Assembly (NCBI RefSeq): GCF_002088975.1
Contig: NZ_NCST01000041.1
Span: 83,641 to 147,640 of the forward strand
Source: Henriciella aquimarina
GTDB lineage: Bacteria; Pseudomonadota; Alphaproteobacteria; Caulobacterales; Hyphomonadaceae
Direction: 5' to 3'
DNA length: 64,000 bases
Shown: positions 61,153 through 64,000 of the stretch, one piece after another
How the letters are laid out: the number at the start of each line of letters is the position of its first letter
How positions within the stretch are numbered: position 1 is the first letter of the stretch
Notes under the pieces: generated by a model
Databases searched by the model: none
Told to the model about the DNA's origin: nothing
The model's input: the letters and a program-made list of their open reading frames with translations, nothing else
Program-made: the position numbers and the translations under genes

Positions 61153-61761
61153 TTAGCTGCCCGCCGCATCCTCAAGCCGGCAGGCCTGGCGCTGCATGGC
61201 GAACTCCACCACCTCGCCGGCCAACATCTCGATCTGGGCCTGAAGCCTCGCCGTCAAGGCCTGCCCCTCTGCGTCGAAGCCGCCCTCGATCGTGTTGATC
61301 GCCAGGCCGAACGGCGTCGGCCAGCCGCGCAGGGCATGCACCACATTACGCAGCGCCTGCAGGGTACCGACCGCGCCCTGCCAGCCCGCGCCGGTGGCAA
61401 TGATCCCGACGGCGCGCCCCTTGAAATAGGGCTCAGCGTCCTTGCTCATATCCTCGACATAATCGAGGACGTTCTTGACGTAGCCCGAGAAGGAGCCGTG
61501 ATAGCCGGGCGAACCGATGATGATGCCATCGGCCTTGCGCAGCTCTGCAACAAGCGCTTCAGCCTCGGCCGAACGCTCCGGCTTTTCCGGCGCGTAAAAG
61601 GGAAGATCGAGAGCCGGCCCGGCAAAAACCTTTGTCTTCGCGCCCAGCTTTTCGGCAGCCGCCGCGGCGAGACGCAAGGCTTTCTCGGTCGAGGAGTTCG
61701 GCCTGAGCGCCCCGCCCAGGACCACGATGTAAGGCGTTTTTTCCGTCGGTTCTGCCCGCAT
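61153..61761 (-). CDS. NADPH-dependent FMN reductase
   Basis: This 202-residue flavodoxin-like protein has IVVLGGALRPNSSTEKALRLA, DLPFYAPEKPERS and ADGIIIGSPGYHGSFSGYVKNVLDYVEDM (the FMN-binding loop SPGYHGSFSG). Such proteins supply reduced FMN to monooxygenases. The group D monooxygenase at 50615 is a candidate partner. Its promoter region contains AAACGTTTGGTT, also seen upstream of the TetR gene at 30.8 kb. Confidence 0.87.
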   Translation of the reverse strand: MRAEPTEKTPYIVVLGGALRPNSSTEKALRLAAAAAEKLGAKTKVFAGPALDLPFYAPEKPERSAEAEALVAELRKADGIIIGSPGYHGSFSGYVKNVLDYVEDMSKDAEPYFKGRAVGIIATGAGWQGAVGTLQALRNVVHALRGWPTPFGLAINTIEGGFDAEGQALTARLQAQIEMLAGEVVEFAMQRQACRLEDAAGS

Positions 61762-61817
61762 TTTTCCTCTCTCCCTCAGATTAGGCGACCGTCCTTAGCC
61801 TCTTTTGCATATAGATG

Positions 61818-61829
61818 AAACGTTTGGTT
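61818..61829. promoter_or_regulatory. AAACGTTTGGTT element upstream of the FMN reductase gene
   Basis: This 12-mer, containing the palindrome AAACGTTT, is identical to one at 30843-30854. It lies ~57 bases upstream of the FMN reductase start in an AT-rich patch and may be an operator for a TetR-type protein. Confidence 0.4.
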
Positions 61830-61854
61830 ATAAATTTTCGCTGGGGCAGACGAG

Positions 61855-61889
61855 AAAAAGGCCGGAGCTCCTTGCATGAACTCCGGCCT
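61855..61889 (-). terminator. Rho-independent terminator after the duplicated-domain gene
   Basis: On the minus strand a perfect 9-bp stem (AGGCCGGAG, pairing 61859-61867 with 61881-61889), a 13-nt loop and a T-run (61855-61859) lie 50 bases past the stop of the gene ending at 61940. Confidence 0.85.
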
Positions 61890-61939
61890 ATCCTGTCGTG
61901 ACAGCGGTGGAAACAGGCCCCGCCTGAAAGACCGGACGG

Positions 61940-62680
61940 TCAGTCCTCCGAAGGGCGATATTCCTGTGTAATCGCTTCCCACATGAAGGTATCCCCGACA
62001 TGCTTGCCCAGTTCGCTGGGGAAAGGCCGGGTGCCGGCTTGCGGGCCCTCGCCGGGCGGCCGGGTATGGGTCGTCAGGAAATCGTAGCCATGATCATTGA
62101 CCTCGTAGAAGGTCAGCAGGTCATAGGGCGGCTGCGTCTCCGCGGTGTCCTTGTGAGCGTATTTGAACTCGAGTGCCTTGAAGGCCTGGGTGCAATGGAA
62201 GATGTCCATCTTGATCATGTCGTGGACATGGTCTGCACCCCACTCCGGCCAATCTTCGCGGTTCCCGCTCGTGTCGGTCAGCACCGTCACGAAGCGCTTC
62301 TTCGAGATCGGCAGTTCCCGGACAGCATGGTATTCCGGCGTGATCGCCTCCCACAGATACTCATTTCCCGTATAGCCGCCGAGCGGGGTCGGGAATGGCG
62401 CGCTGTCGGCCATGGGCGGAGAGCCCTTGGGACGCTCATTGGTCGAGAGGAATTTCATGCCCTCTTCATCGACTTCATACCATGTCATCAGGTCATAGGG
62501 CGGCAGGGTCGGAATGACCTCGCCGTGCTCGAACGAGAATTCACGCCGCCGCACAAAGGCCTGGGCGGTCAGGAAGCCCGGCACCTTGATCATGTCGGCC
62601 GCATGCTTCTTCGCCCATTCGGTCCACGCCTCGGTCTCGTCGCCGGCATGGATCAGGACCATTACGATGTATTTTCTCAA
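61940..62680 (-). CDS. Protein with two copies of a dimeric alpha/beta-barrel-like domain (function unknown)
   Basis: This 246-residue soluble protein is an internal duplication. Each half starts with a strand (YIVMVLIHAGD and RFVTVLTDTSG), then a helix with W-x-E-W (TEWAKKHAADMIKV and PEWGADHVHDMIKM). Next come PPYDLMTWYEVDEEGMKFL and PPYDLLTFYEVNDHGYDFL, and each half ends in LWEAITPEY or MWEAITQEY. This resembles EthD/antibiotic-monooxygenase-type small barrels, but I cannot place the family. The start is TTG 62680, because GGGAGG at 62687-62692 is 6 nt away. It probably accompanies the aromatic cluster. Confidence 0.75.
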   Translation of the reverse strand: MRKYIVMVLIHAGDETEAWTEWAKKHAADMIKVPGFLTAQAFVRRREFSFEHGEVIPTLPPYDLMTWYEVDEEGMKFLSTNERPKGSPPMADSAPFPTPLGGYTGNEYLWEAITPEYHAVRELPISKKRFVTVLTDTSGNREDWPEWGADHVHDMIKMDIFHCTQAFKALEFKYAHKDTAETQPPYDLLTFYEVNDHGYDFLTTHTRPPGEGPQAGTRPFPSELGKHVGDTFMWEAITQEYRPSED

Positions 62681-63129
62681 TTGCTTCCTCCCTGCATGAG
62701 AACTTCTAAGCGTTCTTGAGGGGTATTTTTTACTTATATAAGAAAATAGTCAACCGGATCGTGAAAGAAGGTGACCGGACACGCTTCCAGCGCTCCTCGC
62801 AGGCACTGCAGTCATGAGTAATCATGCAGGAAATTATATCCGCTGACAGATAATCAGTTATCGGTGTATTGCGGAAAATATTCAGGCCGAAACAAGCCCG
62901 CCGCCAATCGGAATATGCCCGGCCTCACGGCCTATGAGAGGCGACACCCCGGAGGCGATTATTCCCACTCGATAATGAAAGAGAGACAATAATTTCATTA
63001 AATCAACTTGTTATAATCTTGTGGATAAAACTGTACCGTCACTAAAACCGGCAATTGCGGTCCCTACTATTTCGCCTCATGCAGTGATGGAATCGCGATA
63101 AATGGAGAGCCATCATGGAGAGACTCCAC
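62681..63129. promoter_or_regulatory. AT-rich upstream region with CTTATATAAG palindrome
   Basis: These 449 bases contain no gene. A perfect 10-bp palindrome CTTATATAAG (62733-62742) with A/T-rich flanks lies ~50 bases upstream of the duplicated-domain gene and is a promoter or operator candidate. From ~62980 the AT content rises (TTGTTATAATCTTGTGGATAA region), probably the left part of the decayed transposon. Its true end could not be identified. Confidence 0.45.
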
Positions 63130-63677
63130 AGGGGACAGGATCTACATAACTGAGCCAAGACCTCGCACGCCGTCAGCAAGGCAGTAGAGCGATCGCAGGC
63201 TTCGATCGCGGAATTCGTCGAACAGAATGGCGCAGACCCGAAGACGGTGCGCGAATGGCGGAGCCGGAAGAGCGTCGAGGATGCGCCAATGGGGCCAAGA
63301 TCAGTGTGCTCGGCGAGCCTGTGGGTGACGGAAAAGGCAGGCTGTGACGCTTTCCGCACGCACGCTCGTGACGCTCGATAATTGTCACTACGCCCTGTAA
63401 GTCTCGATTCCGCATCTGAGCCGCACCGGCTGTTACAGCGCAACAGCATCTCGCGTCTACCAGACACCGAAGGCGGCAAGTCGAAGAAGATGTTCGTCTA
63501 TCCCATTGGCTATGTCCACATCGACGTTATTGACGTACGCACCGACAGGCAAACTCTTCACGTTCGTCGCCCCCGGCCGGATTTAAAAGCCGCCTTCGTT
63601 CAGCTGCATGAGCGCGCCATATACAGACGGCCGCCGACTTACTCAATGATCTCATCGACTCGATGACCTATGCGATC
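63130..63677 (+). pseudogene. Decayed IS481-type transposase, interrupted by an IS3-family element
   Basis: Translated in changing frames, this stretch follows an IS481-type transposase of the MGQ-x-LH start class. GQDLHN then a stop, AVSKAVERSQASIAEFVEQNGADPKTVREW, SRKSVEDAPMGPRS, then LDNCHYAL with a stop, HRLLQRNSISRLPDTEGGKSKK, YPIGYVHIDVIDVRT and LNDLIDSMTYAI. The start codon is AGG instead of ATG. There are at least two in-frame stops and several frameshifts, so it is dead. The catalytic Asp of HIDVIDV is still readable. The remnant ends abruptly where the IS3 left end begins. Confidence 0.8.
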
Positions 63678-64000
63678 TGAACCGCGCCGGGTTTGCCGGA
63701 GGCCATTTTCATTGAGAGAGTGGTTTTATGACAGACAGGAAGCAGAGACATCCTTACTCGCCAGAGGTGCGTGAGCGAGCCATTCGGATGGTGATGGAGC
63801 ATGGCGGGGAGTACCCGTCGCAATGGGCAGCGATCGTCTCGATTGCCGGCAAGATCGGGTGCGTGCCGCAGACGCTGCATGGCTGGGTGGCGCAGGCCGA
63901 GCGGGATGCCGGCAAGCGGGCGGGACCAAGCACCGAAGAGCGCGAGCGGATCAAGATGCTTGAGCGCGAAGTGAAGGAGCTTCGCCAGGCGAACGAGATT
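63678..64000 (+). mobile_element. IS3-family insertion sequence, left end and orfA (runs off window)
   Basis: The left end TGAACCGCGCCGGGTTTGCC begins at 63678, right after the IS481 remnant reading SMTYAI, and resembles IS3-family (IS51-like group) terminal repeats. Its first gene starts 50 bases in. The right end and target duplication lie outside the window. Confidence 0.8.
63728..64000 (+). CDS. IS3-family transposase OrfA (3' end outside window)
   Basis: The 91 visible residues show an IS3 OrfA HTH protein: [40 protein letters not shown], then a leucine-zipper-like stretch [19 protein letters not shown]. OrfA binds the terminal repeats and is normally fused to the DDE transposase OrfB by a -1 frameshift. 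The frame is intact as far as visible, so the element may be recent compared with the broken transposase it interrupts. Confidence 0.92.
   Translation, partial: MTDRKQRHPYSPEVRERAIRMVMEHGGEYPSQWAAIVSIAGKIGCVPQTLHGWVAQAERDAGKRAGPSTEERERIKMLEREVKELRQANEI

Noticed and set aside
63042..63479. A 145-codon minus-strand frame at the right end
   Set aside because: The plus strand here reads as a broken IS481-type transposase; the minus frame has no family features.
1..64000. CRISPR array, tRNA or rRNA genes
   Set aside because: No regularly spaced repeats and no tRNA- or rRNA-like sequence were noticed on reading; a covariance search was not possible.

Overview
The window reads as a chromosomal segment of a GC-rich Gram-negative bacterium, most likely an alphaproteobacterium of the Caulobacterales/Hyphomonadales/Sphingomonadales type. 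This is inferred from three large TonB-dependent receptors, a TPR-sulfotransferase fusion, Tat and lipoprotein export signals, and dense start/stop-overlapping operons. No rRNA, tRNA or CRISPR array was seen. The taxon cannot be fixed from this sequence alone.

Layout. (1) 1-4.5 kb: the 3' part of a TonB-dependent receptor ending at a strong terminator, then a TPR-sulfotransferase and a MarR regulator. (2) 4.7-20.2 kb: a molybdenum/sulfur island on the + strand. It encodes a two-subunit Tat-exported molybdenum hydroxylase, FccAB, SoxXYZA, a ModE-like regulator, an XdhC-MocA fusion, MoaA-D-E-B-C, MoeA, and the molybdate importer ModABC. A cytochrome c lipoprotein lies on the opposite strand. 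Genes overlap or sit a few bases apart, so sulfur oxidation, the Mo enzyme and its cofactor supply look co-expressed. SoxB and SoxCD are not in the window. (3) 20.2-48.7 kb: a long catabolic region that I read as D-amino-acid/D-peptide scavenging. It holds two serine hydrolases of the beta-lactamase/D-aminopeptidase fold, D-serine dehydratase, an AGCS symporter, DgcA and DgcN in one minus-strand run. A TetR gene diverges from an ornithine-cyclodeaminase-like gene plus a DSD1-type PLP enzyme. After these come a cystathionine-gamma-synthase-family enzyme, an S9 peptidase, a metal-site-less M24 (creatinase/ectoine-hydrolase-like) protein, a POT peptide transporter, a TonB receptor, an N-acyl-D-amino-acid-deacylase-like lipoprotein and a HyuAB hydantoinase/oxoprolinase pair. 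(4) 48.8-62.7 kb: an aromatic/xenobiotic cluster. It has two TetR genes, a group-D flavin monooxygenase, a TonB receptor whose start is shifted out of frame in a poly-A run, a NodB-like deacetylase, a VOC protein, an azoreductase, a VanA/VanB-like Rieske oxygenase and reductase, a LuxR regulator, an FMN reductase and a protein with a duplicated small domain. (5) 63.1-64 kb: a decayed IS481-type transposase remnant interrupted by an IS3-family element that runs off the window.

Functions are called from recognised motifs and family resemblance read by eye. No database search was run.
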